Shown piece by piece: positions 23,455 through 33,983 of a stretch of DNA of 64,000 nucleotides. Positions within the stretch are counted from its first letter, which is position 1. Every line of letters starts with the position of its first letter. The DNA lies in NCBI RefSeq assembly GCF_036898095.1, contig NC_090751.1, forward strand, positions 89,668,383-89,732,382, given 5' to 3'. The stretch comes from Palaemon carinicauda (lineage: Eukaryota; Arthropoda; Malacostraca; Decapoda; Palaemonidae). Position numbers and translations under genes: made by a program. The notes below the pieces were generated by a model. It was not told the origin of the DNA and made no database searches. It saw only the letters and a program-made list of their open reading frames with translations.

Positions 23455-23641
23455 CTACAAAATCAGGAGGGGGATAACTTTGACAATTGCAGATATGATT
23501 CCAAAGAACATTAAAAATAACATAGAAGTGATAATTTTTACACTAGACATCACAATTAAATGTAAAACATATATCACATTGAACAACAGCTAGTGATACA
23601 AAAGGAGCATGTACAGTCAAAATACACAGCTGGACACGAAC

Positions 23642-23753
23642 CTTGTTTGATGTCTGTAACAATCTCTACAGATGACCCACAGCCACTACTTTTACCATCT
23701 TGGCTACAACTTTTAGTATCTTTATCTTGTTTGATAGGAGACAACAATTTTTC
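23642..23753 (-). CDS. Host gene exon H6
   Basis: 112-bp exon with acceptor TCTTTTGCAG. The donor is the weaker GTTCGT. It is read in phase 0 for 37 codons (EKLLSPIKQDKDTK to EIVTDIKQ) plus one base, which joins H7 in frame. The start phase agrees with the end phase of H5 at 39739, though further exons could lie in the 16 kb between. The IKQD and IKQ motifs look like SUMO-attachment-type sites, but this is only a pattern match. Confidence 0.65.
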
Positions 23754-24150
23754 CTGCAAAAGACATATACAATAATCATTGTGGGAATGTGCAACATTAA
23801 TTTTAATAAAATGCAAACTTTATTATTGAAATCTAATTATTTCAATTCTTATTCAATATTCAAGTGCTTATCTACTCCAGGAATCAGCTTTCAAAAAGAA
23901 AATAAATGGAAAAGAAAGTTTATTCTGTATTCAAATAACCTGCCTACAAATTAACAACTCCCTATAAACATGTCAATACTTTAACAGTGATGCTGGTGCA
24001 TTTCTTACTTATGTCCAAAGTCAACTATAAAGGGAGGAGGTGGGAGGTTATCTATAGATACTGATAAGTATAGAAAAAGAAAATCCATGAAAAATCTGCC
24101 TTCTTTAATAAATCCAACACCATCTTTTTTTCCCATCATTATCCCCACAT
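23754..24150 (-). other. Intron sequence
   Basis: AT-rich DNA upstream of exon H6 with no supported feature. Confidence 0.4.
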
Positions 24151-24425
24151 TTAGGGGCTGGTTGCCTGATGCGCCTTCTCCAATAACTTCTATCAAAGGA
24201 ATCCTCTTCCACCAAACCTGTTCTCTCTATATCATCCTTCATCTATCTCGCCATCTAATTCCCTGAATCCCTCTCTATCTTCTCTCCCTAACAGCTTCCT
24301 TTCAAGCCCTCCTCATTTCCTCCCCACCATACTTCCTCAACACATGCCCACACCATCGCAGTCTTGACACTCCTATCACCTCAGTAATTTTTACTACACC
24401 TGCCATTCTTCTTATTTCATCACCA
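24150..24425 (-). mobile_element. Remnant of another LINE 3' end
   Basis: On the minus strand the segment gives phrases such as SRLRWCGHVLRKYGGEEMRRA in mixed frames (24340-24390), the typical C-terminal W-G-H-V motif of APE LINE proteins, followed by AGGCGCATCAGGCAACCAGC as 3' sequence. It is a different family from L1-L3. No long frame remains. Confidence 0.5.
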
Positions 24426-25033
24426 TGTTCATATGCTAATCACCACAGTTAGTTATATGGAAGGATACTGATAGATACATGTGGGTTCGTTAAAGCAACA
24501 TGAATGTAATCACAGACTATAAAGTAAAAGAAAATTTCCTGAATGCGTCTTGTGTGATTCAATCTTCTGCAACCTATACAGTAACCCTACATACCGTAAC
24601 AACCTTTGACTGGTGAACTTTCACAGACGTGAATGTGTGTAAATTACAAACAGACGATGTTTGACACCTAATATTGGATATTAAGTAGACAAGGAAGTCT
24701 CTTGATTATGAATACAAAATTTTGCCCCTTGATTCCTTTAGGTGGAACTTAAGGGGTCTCCTCCCAAGGCAAGAATGAAGAATGAATTTTGTCAAAGAAG
24801 TTATAGTGGACAGAAGACTCATCCACCTGCTGGTAGGAATTGACTGATTCTAGAAAGGAGTCAATTCTCCTCTCAAATGGAGAAGATCCAAAAGTGAAAT
24901 GAATCTATTATCTTTAAGTAACCATGAAGTTAGAATGAACTACAACCTCATCGGATTGACTAGAATACCCAGGTTCAAAATTCTTCCTTTAGTATACAAA
25001 CCTTTGGTACTTTCTCAAATGCTGATGGATAGG

Positions 25034-25173
25034 GACATGAAATCATGCAAGACACATCTAGAGATACCATCTAATTGTTCCTATGAACTGCCGAGAAAAC
25101 TGTGACATGAAATTACACAAGATACATCTATAGATACCATCCAATTGTTCCTATGAACTGCCAAGAAATCTGT
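25034..25173. repeat. 70-bp tandem duplication in intron
   Basis: GACATGAAAT-A-CAAGA-ACATCTA-AGATACCATC is present twice, starting at 25034 and 25104, with several substitutions. No coding role is seen. Confidence 0.75.
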
Positions 25174-25659
25174 GGAATCTGTCTCCACGAACACCCTGGA
25201 TTAAAAACTTGTTCAGGTTGGAGACATCCAAGATTGGTCCTCAACTTCCTGACGTATTCGGCACTACGAAGAAATGACTGTATGAACCCAGGTCAGAAGT
25301 TACTTTCTCAGTGGTTTACTTTATTAATAGATTCTCCACTTTATGCTAAGAAGTAAATGACTTGTTGGGTTCTTTGTATTGTAAACAAATGGTTTCTGTC
25401 ATTGAATCAAATATTCATTTATTTATTTTATACTATAATTGTTATTATTGTCTTCCACTGTTTTGGGGTAGAGTTCTCTTGCTTGAGGGTACACTTGGGC
25501 ACACTATTCTATCTTATTTCTCTTCCTCTTGTGTTTTTTTTAAGTTTTTATAGTTTACAGTATATAGGAAAGATTCATTTCAATGTTGTTACTGTTCTTA
25601 AAATATTTTATTTTCATTGTTAATTACTTGTCTTATAAGTCTGTTTATTTCCTTATTTC

Positions 25660-25775
25660 CTTTCCTCACTGGACTATTTTCCATGTTGGAGCCCTTGGTC
25701 TTATAGCATCCTGCTTTTCCAACTAGGACTGTAGCCTAGCAGTAATAATGATGATGATAATGATAATAATATCCT
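25660..25775 (+). mobile_element. 3' end of a non-LTR retroelement with trinucleotide tail
   Basis: The sequence TGGAGCCCTTGGTCTTATAG, CATCCTGCTTTTCCAACTAG and GTAGCCTAGCAGTAATAATG ending in an (ATA/ATG)n tail is a very frequent decapod repeat 3' end. Only the end is recognised, so the family and the 5' extent are uncertain. Confidence 0.5.
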
Positions 25776-27029
25776 AGCATGCTTTGTCCTTCCTTTGAGG
25801 AATAAAGCTCTCTATACTCAGTAAAACCCATAAGGACAGAGCTGATATAGAGCTCTAGAAACATGTGGAATGAGCAGTTAGGAACCAGGAACACAAACAA
25901 AGGTTGTCAGAGCTGTTACAGTTCAAACGATAGGCCATTTATCTATGGTAAGAGTTTGTCTTTGATCATACTTGGTATTTGGTACAATGTTAACTGGACT
26001 GTTCATCAAATTCAAGGAAGAGATATTGATAGGGATTTGTGAAATTTCATAGGGCCTTATAACTTTTTTCTCAGATTATTGCGTATGTTTATTTTGTTCG
26101 AAGATGTACTGTCACCAACATTGTAACACTTGCTGTCAAGTGAGATTAACAATTCTGATGTTCTGTTGTCATAAGCAGACTGTACAGTTTGTCTCTAATG
26201 GTTATCTACTGTATACTATACTACTGATTATGATACAATGTAGTTAAGTAGCAAGATATTTTATTTTCTCAATTATAGTTTGCCATTTAGTTTTTTTTTT
26301 CTGAATACAATTACCACCTCTCATTTTCACATAGGCTAAAGCCTCTTTCTTAACTTGATGTGTATACTGTTCCTGATTGCCCAGACAATACCAGGAGAAA
26401 ACAACATACAAAAGGAAGGCTATAGGAGAACCCACTAAAGGAGGATCCTTTGCTAGAGGTAAGCAACAGCCTTTCTTGAGAACCTACAGAACCAATGACT
26501 GGTTACAAATACTCCCAGTGATGCAATTAGTAACATCCTACCAGTACTTTAGTGTTTGTAAACTCAGTGATAGCTTGTTAACCATTGTAGATTTATCATA
26601 GGATTTAACTTAAGGTCTCGATTGGGTAGTCATAGTCAACAGCTGGTAAGTTTTAAGGCTTGGTAGGGCTCTTAGCAACATGAGCTCTTGCTACTTGTGC
26701 TAATATTTTCATTTGTCCTTTGCTTGCAACTTGCTACAAGATCAGCTATACAGTAGTTTCACACTGTCGAAGACAGGACCAAAAGTCGAATCAAGAAGGA
26801 GACACTTCAGCTCACCAAAAACTGACTTCCTCATAAAGGAAAAATGTTGCTTTCTTCTCTTCAATACCAAATAAGAGAAAGTGTTGACCACCTTGATTAA
26901 TGGAGTTCACAACTGTGAACCAAGCAGTTTGGTTTCAGGAGGTAATAATGACATCACAATAGAAATAATTAACCATATGACCACTGAGGAATTTCCAAAG
27001 GAAAGTTTCTTTGATTCTCTTTCAATATA
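25776..27029. other. Intron sequence
   Basis: No supported exon, RNA gene or repeat boundary. The open frames here are short and lack splice signals of matching phase. Confidence 0.4.
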
Positions 27030-27770
27030 CAGTACAGTCCTGATATATACATGTTCTTATTATAAGATGCCCCTTTCATGCAATCACTATTTTTAAAAAA
27101 TAAATTTTCTGTATCTGCAAAGCTGTTCAAAGTCAAGCACTACAAAATGTATCAAATCTATTGTCTTTTTAAGTATATTGGTAGCCCTAAATACGGTGAT
27201 TTATAATAAATGTTACAAAACAATATTAACATTACATCTTAATAACATAATTTCATAATAAATAGACTATTTAAGGATAAAATTCCACATCAACAATGAA
27301 ATCAACTGTTAACTGTGCAAGTCCAGCTGACAAAATGTAAACAGAATTGTGGTTACATTCTTGGCAATCTTTATCTTTCTCCAACCTTTCGATAATTTTA
27401 ATGGTAGTGTTAATGATGGTATATTATAGCATTATTTTTGTTTAGTACAGTATATATAAAAGCTTTATTTTTCCCTTCGGGCGTTCAAGGTTTTCACGAG
27501 TAGACTGGGTTCATTTATCGGCAGTGAATAGAGTCTGCAATATTTTGTCATATTTTAAACAGTTATTGAGAGAGAGAGAGATATTTGATGCCAGAAATCC
27601 TCAAATTCTCTCTCTCTCTCTCTCTCTCTGTATGAAATAAAACCTTAGTTCACATATGGCAACCTGAGTTTAAGAATGAAATTAACATGACTATTGTTAG
27701 TTGTGGCGATCAATTCCTTGCTTCAGGAGGTACACGAAAAAAAACATGGCATTCGATTACCACAGCCGAT

Positions 27771-27902
<132 letters not shown>

Positions 27903-28330
27903 TACAATACTTACAAATAGATGAAGAAACCGAAATCGGTTTTCTTAAAGTGTCAATTAAATACGAAATGACAAAATTATAGTGTATACATCCATTTCAA
28001 TCATAGCTTAAAATACGGTATCCGCTTTCGTCAGTAAACCACAATTTTTTAGGAAATTCACTTTATTCTAGAAAATTGCTACTCTTTAAATAGTTAATTG
28101 CACTTTTTAGAAAACACATAGTTTTGTTATTAAATTTCGGGTTTTTTAAAAAAAAAATCGAGTATTGCTGACTTCTTTTTGTTTTGCCTCTGGCTGTGAT
28201 CAGATCAGCTGATGTCTAGCTGCCGCTCTCAATAATATGCGCGTACGAATACAGTAACAAAGTATTGTTTACACCATTTCTTAACTTATTCAAACCATCT
28301 ATACAGTTAGTTAATATTACATAAGCACCA

Positions 28331-28352
28331 AACACACACACACACACACACA

Positions 28353-28407
<55 letters not shown>
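28331..28407. repeat. (CA)n followed by (CT)n microsatellite
   Basis: A second CA-to-CT compound tract in the same repeat copy, absent from copy B at the matching place. Confidence 0.98.
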
Positions 28408-28414
<7 letters not shown>

Positions 28415-28440
28415 TGAAATCTTTGTGGCTTCACAAAGTA

Positions 28441-29314
28441 TTAATTATGTTAAAAATTAATCATGATTCAATTTTCCTTACTTTCTCCAAACTCGCACCA
28501 TCTCTGTCACGTTGAACGTTATAGCGGTAACTTAATTGTTCGATGACTTTAAAACCCGGCCTAGTACTTTCTTCTACTTTTTTTCTGACGGTTCCATAAT
28601 TGAGGTGGGTACAAGTTGACCTATAACTGAAGTTAGGAAAAGTTTTTTGGATATGAAATGGACAATTATCTTTCGTAACAGTTTAGAATTATCATAAATT
28701 ATCATTGTCATTAGAGGTAGTTTGTTATTGTTGATTACAGGCAGAAAAAAAAAAAAAGTTTTCCTGCTTTGCTACGTATGTAGGAATTTATGTAGATACG
28801 GTAAATAATATTTGTAATAACATATTTGCCAAAAGCTTTTAATATCATTATCTATCACTTTGATCATGCGTGTTTAATGCCTTCGTTTATTTATTATGAT
28901 TGAAGATGGAGCGTACAGTAAACGAATGGAAGGTTTCCGTTTCAGGTGGCATCATAAAGAAAAACATTATATAAATGGCATTCATTTCATTTATTTGGAA
29001 GTTCTTAGAAAAATTAAGTAGAACATTGGTAATAACAAAATCAGCATATAATCAATACTTGATAAGATTGCTGTCGATGCAAAAACTAACCTATACACAG
29101 ATGTGTAAATGCGTCTGTTTCTTCGTTATGATCAGAGATAAACGTAAACAAAACATTGGTTGTCGTTCTTTATTGTGCTTTTTGGCGTGTTTAGGAAACA
29201 CGATATAAAATCGCCTTTATTTTGATAATTCTGGATTTTCAATGATACAACAAAAGATAGTCTATAGAGTGATGGTTTTGCTATTTATCAGTTGTCTTAG
29301 ACAATAGACAGACA
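28441..29314. other. Intron sequence
   Basis: No supported feature. It may include the unseen right part of the pogo/Tigger-like copy A. Confidence 0.4.
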
Positions 29315-30236
29315 TAGTTACATACATTTACCAAGGCACTTCCCCCAATTTTGGGGGGTAGCCGACATCAACAAATGAAACAAAAACAAAAAAGGGGACC
29401 TCTCCTCTCTACTGTACGTTCCTCCCAGCCTGACAAGGGATTCAACTGAGTTCAGCTGGTACTGCTAGGGTGACACAGCCCACCCTCCCACATTATCCAC
29501 TACAGATGAAGCTTCATAACGCTGAATCCCCTACTGCTGCTACCTCCGCAGTCATCTAGGGCACCGGAGGAAGCAGCAGGGCCTACCGGAACTGCGTCAC
29601 AATCGCTCGCCATTCATTCCTATTTCTAGCACGCTCTTTTGTCCCTCTCACATCTATCCTCCTATCACCCAGAGCTTTCTTCACTCCATCCATCCACCCA
29701 AACCTTGGCCTTCCTCTTGTACTTCTCCCATCAACTCTTGCATTCATTACCTTCTTTAGCAGACAGCCATTTTCCATTCTCTCAACATGGCCAAACCACC
29801 TCAACATATTCATATCCACTCTAGCTGCTAACTCATTTCTTACACCCGTTCTCACTCTCACCACTTCGTTCCTAAACCTATCTACTCGAGATACACCAGC
29901 CATACTCCTAAGATACTTCATCTCAAACACATTCAATTTCTGTCTCTCCATCACTTTCATTTCCCACAACACCGATCCATACATCACAGTTGGTACAATC
30001 ACTTTTTCATATAGAACTCTCTTTACATTCATGCCCAACCCTCTATTTTTTACTACTCCCTTAACTGCCCCCAACACTTTGCAACCTGCATTCACTCTCT
30101 GATGTACATCTGCTTCCACTCCATTTGCTGCAACAACAGACCCCAAGTACTTAAACTGATCCACCTCCTCAAGTAACACTCCATTCAACATGACATTCAA
30201 CCTTGCAACACCTTCCCTTCTCGTACATCTCATAAC
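29315..30236 (-). mobile_element. LINE copy L2, 3' part
   Basis: Same family as L1, with the 3' UTR, the CCCCCAATTTTGGGGGG hairpin (29342-29358) and an open segment 30233-29583 for the RT C-terminus (RCTRREGVARLNVML, WFGHVERM). The element is cut at 30236 by E2 and resumes at 36964. Confidence 0.88.
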
Positions 30237-30416
30237 ATGATATTTTCATAATAAAATAAATTTTTGAATATACTTACCCGCTGGTTATATAAAAGAGCTG
30301 AAGTCCCTGACGCCAGGGCAGAAAATTCAAATCTCGCGCTATCGAAGATACGCCAGGTGTACCAACCGCACCCTAGCGGTAGAACAGGTGGAACTACACA
30401 CCAACTCCAGTTCTTC
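30237..30416 (+). repeat. E2 left inverted terminal repeat
   Basis: Near-identical in inverse to 36807-36963 over the inner part (CTTACCCGCTGG inward). The outer AT-rich tail is left-end specific. Confidence 0.92.
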
Positions 30417-30477
30417 CATGCCTCATAGCCATACCATAGGTAGTCTCTAGAGGGGAGGAGGGAGGGTGTTAAATTTA

Positions 30478-30578
30478 TATAACCAGCGGGTAAGTATATT
30501 CAAAAATTTATTTTATTATGAAAATATCATTTTTAAATATAAAACTTACCCGCTGGTTATATAAAAGAGCTGATTGAC
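30478..30578 (+). repeat. E2 internal complementary region
   Basis: Left-end complement up to 30530 (ending AAAATATCAT) fused to right-end complement from 30531 (TTTTAAATATAAAAC). The match to both termini looks exact to the base, which sets the element ends. Confidence 0.93.
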
Positions 30579-30956
30579 ACCCCTTGGTGGCGGGTCAGAG
30601 ACAGCTACATACAGAAAATTCACTTAAGGGTTACATACAATAAACTTAAGCAGTTCTCACCTGATAAGGAAGCTGACAGCAATGATACTCTGCCTCATTT
30701 CGTCCGCTATCCTTAAGAGATCCAGTAATCCACTCGGGCTGAAAATTTCTAGGAGCTGTCAAACGGTACAAACACCTATAACATGACAGGACCTCAACCA
30801 ATACCCTTGTTCCGGGTGCACTCAAGGAACAAATTGACCACCTAGCCAAATCAAAGATTGCGGAAGACTGACGCCCAATCTCCACAAACAACCATAAAAA
30901 ACGAGTTCCAAGAGATAGAAAAGGGGTATTAGGAAAAAAGGGAACGTAGTGGTAGA

Positions 30957-32109
30957 TCATTCACCTACTATCGCATTAGCAGCTATAAAAGGACCCAACG
31001 TAAAAAGGTCCTCATAGCGAGTCTGAACATTCTTCAAATAATGGGATGCAAAAACAGACTTACTTCTCCAAAATGTTGTATCCATCAGACTTTGCAGAGA
31101 ACGGTTCTGTTTAAAGGCCACTGAAGTCGCTACCGCTCTGACTTCATGTGTCTTGACTTTGAGGAGCCTCTGATCCGACTCATCACACTGAGCATGAGCT
31201 TCTCGAATCAACAATCTAACGAAAAAAGACAAGGCATTCTTGGACATGGGCATCGAGGGTTTCCGAACTGCACACCACAGAGCGTCTGAGTTACCTCTCA
31301 GATTCTGAGTTCTGTCCACATAACACCGTAGAGCTCTAACTGGACAGAGAACCCTTTCCAATTCATCGCCAGCCAAATCCGAAAGGTTAGAAATCTCGAA
31401 GGATTTGGGCCATGGTCGAGAAGGGTTTTCGTTCTTGGCCAGAAACCCCAGTTGCAAAGAACAAATGGCTTTCCCATTCCGAAAACCAATGTTCTTGCTT
31501 AAAGCGTGAACTTCACTAACTCTTTTCGCAGTGGCGAGGGTAACTAGAAAAAGGGTTTTCAAGGTTAAGTCCTTAAATGAAGCCGAGTGTAAAGGCTCAA
31601 ATCTGTCACTCATGAGAAATTTAAGGACAACATCCAAATTCCAGGCGATGGGAGCCGTTTGAATCATCTTGGTCGTATCAAAAGACCTAAGTAAATCTCG
31701 TAGATCCTTATTATCAGAAAGGTCTAGGTTCCTGTGTCGAAAAAACCGTCGCCAACATACTCCTGTAACCTTTAATAGTTGATGACGAGAAGTTATGCTT
31801 AGTTTTAAGGTCCAAGAAAAAATCTGCTATTTGGGAAAGCGATGTACTGGAAGAGGAAATCGCGTTAGTTCTACACCATTCCCTGAACAACTCCCACTTG
31901 GACTGATACACCTTGATGGTTGAAGACCTTCTTGCTCTTGCAATTGCCTTGGCTGCCTTCTTCGAAAATCCTCTAGCTCTAGCGAGTTTTTCGATAGTCT
32001 GAAGGCAGTCAGACGTAGAGCTCGGAGGTTTTGATGATTTCGGGCCAAGTGAGGTTGTCTGAGAAGATCGGGTCTCATGGGAAGGCTTCTCGGGACATCC
32101 ACCATCCAT
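30957..32109 (-). pseudogene. E2 tyrosine recombinase (single frameshift)
   Basis: Same protein as in E1. The start Met at 32109 is conserved. The frame runs to 31714, then the rest, from about 31740 to 30957, is in another frame. The shift maps to a run of six A on the plus strand (31740-31745); E1 has no such run at that place. Catalytic residues are present: Arg in AKRVSEVHAL, H-x-x-R in THEVRAVATS, and Tyr in FASHYLKNV. The gene overlaps pol by 283 nt. A mutation, a sequencing or assembly error, and, less likely, programmed slippage are all possible. Confidence 0.85.
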
Positions 32110-33983
32110 TCCAGTACCTCTGGAAACCAGCTCCTTGACGGCCAGAACGGAGCTATCAGTGTCATTCTGGTCTCCTCGTGTGAAACGAACTTCTGAATCA
32201 CTTTGTAAAGGATCTTGAACGGAGGAAAGGCATAAACCTCCATGTGTGACCAGTTCATCAGAAAAGCGTCTATGTGAAAAGCTTCGGGATCTGGAACCGG
32301 AGAGCAGTAACACTCTAGTCGTTTGGTCTTCGCGGTGGCAAAGAGATCCACGAGAGGTCGACCCCATAACCGCCACAGACTCTTGCAGATGTCCGGGTGC
32401 AGAATCCATTCTGTGGAGAGAACCTGACCTTTCCTGCTGAGTCTGTCTGCGCTCACATTGTGGACTCCCTGGATGAACCGCGTCAAAAGAGTCACCTTCC
32501 TTTCCTCCGCCCAGATGAGGAGCAGTCTTGCAATCTCGAACAGAGGCCAAGAGTGGGTCCCGCCTTGTTTCGCAATATAGGCCAGAGCTGTCGTGCTGTC
32601 CGAATTGACTTGGACTACCTTGCCCCTGATCTGCTTTTCGAAGCCGATGAGAGCCAGATGAATAGCTAAAAGCTCTTTTTGATTGATGTGGAGAGAGGTT
32701 TGCTCTACCGTCCAAGTCCCCGAAAGTTCCTGCTTCTCTAGAGTGGCTCCCCACCCCGAGTTGGAGGCGTCGCAACACAACACGAGGTTTGGGTTCCTCT
32801 GAAGTAAAGACAAGCCTTCTTTCAGTCTGGGCTCGTTGTTCCACCATTGAAGATGAGACTTGATGGAAGTCGAGATGGGAATGCAATCCCTGTCGAGGCT
32901 GTCCCCTTTCTTCCAATGGCGGTTGAGATGAAACTGAAGAGGACGCAAGAACAACTTCCCCAGGGTCACGAACTTCTCTAACGACGAGAGAGTCCCCAGA
33001 AGGCTCATCCAATCTCTGACGGAGCAAAGATCTCTCTTCAGGAACGTTTGTACTTTTAGGAGGGCTGCTTGGATTCTCACCGACGACGGAAAAGCCCGAA
33101 AACTCCGACTGTGAATCTCCATCCCCAAATAAAGAATCTCCTGGGATGGAATGAGTTGTGATTTTTTCGAGCTCACCAGGAGACCCAGTTCTCTGGAGAG
33201 ATCCAAAGTCATCTTGAGGTCCTTCAAACAACAATCGGCTGAGGAGGCTCTTATCAGCCAATCGTCCAGATACAGAGAGGCCCTGATTCCCCTCGAATGC
33301 AGCATGCTTGCCACGTTCAGCATGATCTTGGTGAACAATAGAGGAGCCGTGCAAAGTCCGAAACAAAGAGCCCTGAACTGGAAGACCTTGTTTCCGTCCA
33401 TGAACCTCAGATAACGTCTGCAGCTGGGATGAATCGGAAGGTGGAAATAGGCATCCTGAAGATCTAAAGAGACCATCCAATCGTCCTTCCTCACAGCTGC
33501 CAGAACTGTTTTCTGAGTCTCCATGGTGAACGTCGAGTTTTGGACGTAACCATTGAGCACACTTACGTCCAGAACCGGTCTCCACCCCCCGGAACTCTTG
33601 GGTACTAGAAAAAGGCGGTTGTAAAACCCCGGAGACGTAACATCTTGCACTTCCTCTATTGCTCGTTTCTCTAATAAAAGAGACATCTGTAGAAGCATGG
33701 CTTGTTTCTTGGGACCCTCTCTGTATTTGGGCGAAAGATCCACTGGATCTGTGACTAAAGGAGGATTGGTCAGGAAGGGGATCTTGTAGCCTTCCTTTAA
33801 CACCTGGACGGACCAGGGGTCCGCTCCATTCCTCTCCCAAGCCTCCCAAAAGTGAGTCAACCTGGCCCCCACTGCTGTCTGAAGGAGAGGGCAGTCAGAC
33901 TTTACCTCGGCCGGACTTGCCCCCTCTGCCTCTAGGTTTCCTTCCTTCTGGTTTAAAAGAGCCTCTCCCAGAGGGCTTCCCAC
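31827..33983 (-). CDS. E2 reverse transcriptase-RNase H
   Basis: An uninterrupted frame of 718 codons. Order: linker (LLQTAVGARLTHFWEAW); RT with SGGWRPVLDVSVLNGYV, SLDLQDAYFHLPI, FGLCTAPLLFTKIM and catalytic YLDD in ASLYLDDWLIRAS; thumb; RNase H with DASNSGWGATL, Glu of NQKELLAIHLAL, NSDSTTALAYIAKQG and the final Asp in VSADRLSRKG; and a conserved C-terminal part with VDLFATAKTKRL and AFPPFKILYK. It overlaps gag by 89 nt in the +1 frame and recombinase by 283 nt. The same frame relations occur in E1 and E4. The chosen Met is only the first in the frame; translation may instead start by frameshift from gag. Confidence 0.9.
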   Translation of the reverse strand: MGSPLGEALLNQKEGNLEAEGASPAEVKSDCPLLQTAVGARLTHFWEAWERNGADPWSVQVLKEGYKIPFLTNPPLVTDPVDLSPKYREGPKKQAMLLQMSLLLEKRAIEEVQDVTSPGFYNRLFLVPKSSGGWRPVLDVSVLNGYVQNSTFTMETQKTVLAAVRKDDWMVSLDLQDAYFHLPIHPSCRRYLRFMDGNKVFQFRALCFGLCTAPLLFTKIMLNVASMLHSRGIRASLYLDDWLIRASSADCCLKDLKMTLDLSRELGLLVSSKKSQLIPSQEILYLGMEIHSRSFRAFPSSVRIQAALLKVQTFLKRDLCSVRDWMSLLGTLSSLEKFVTLGKLFLRPLQFHLNRHWKKGDSLDRDCIPISTSIKSHLQWWNNEPRLKEGLSLLQRNPNLVLCCDASNSGWGATLEKQELSGTWTVEQTSLHINQKELLAIHLALIGFEKQIRGKVVQVNSDSTTALAYIAKQGGTHSWPLFEIARLLLIWAEERKVTLLTRFIQGVHNVSADRLSRKGQVLSTEWILHPDICKSLWRLWGRPLVDLFATAKTKRLECYCSPVPDPEAFHIDAFLMNWSHMEVYAFPPFKILYKVIQKFVSHEETRMTLIAPFWPSRSWFPEVLEWMVDVPRSLPMRPDLLRQPHLARNHQNLRALRLTAFRLSKNSLELEDFRRRQPRQLQEQEGLQPSRCISPSGSCSGNGVELTRFPLPVHRFPK

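Noticed and set aside
31714..33849. A 711-codon minus-strand frame as its own gene upstream of 32109
   Set aside because: Most of it is the shadow of pol in another frame; only the part from 32109 is the recombinase.
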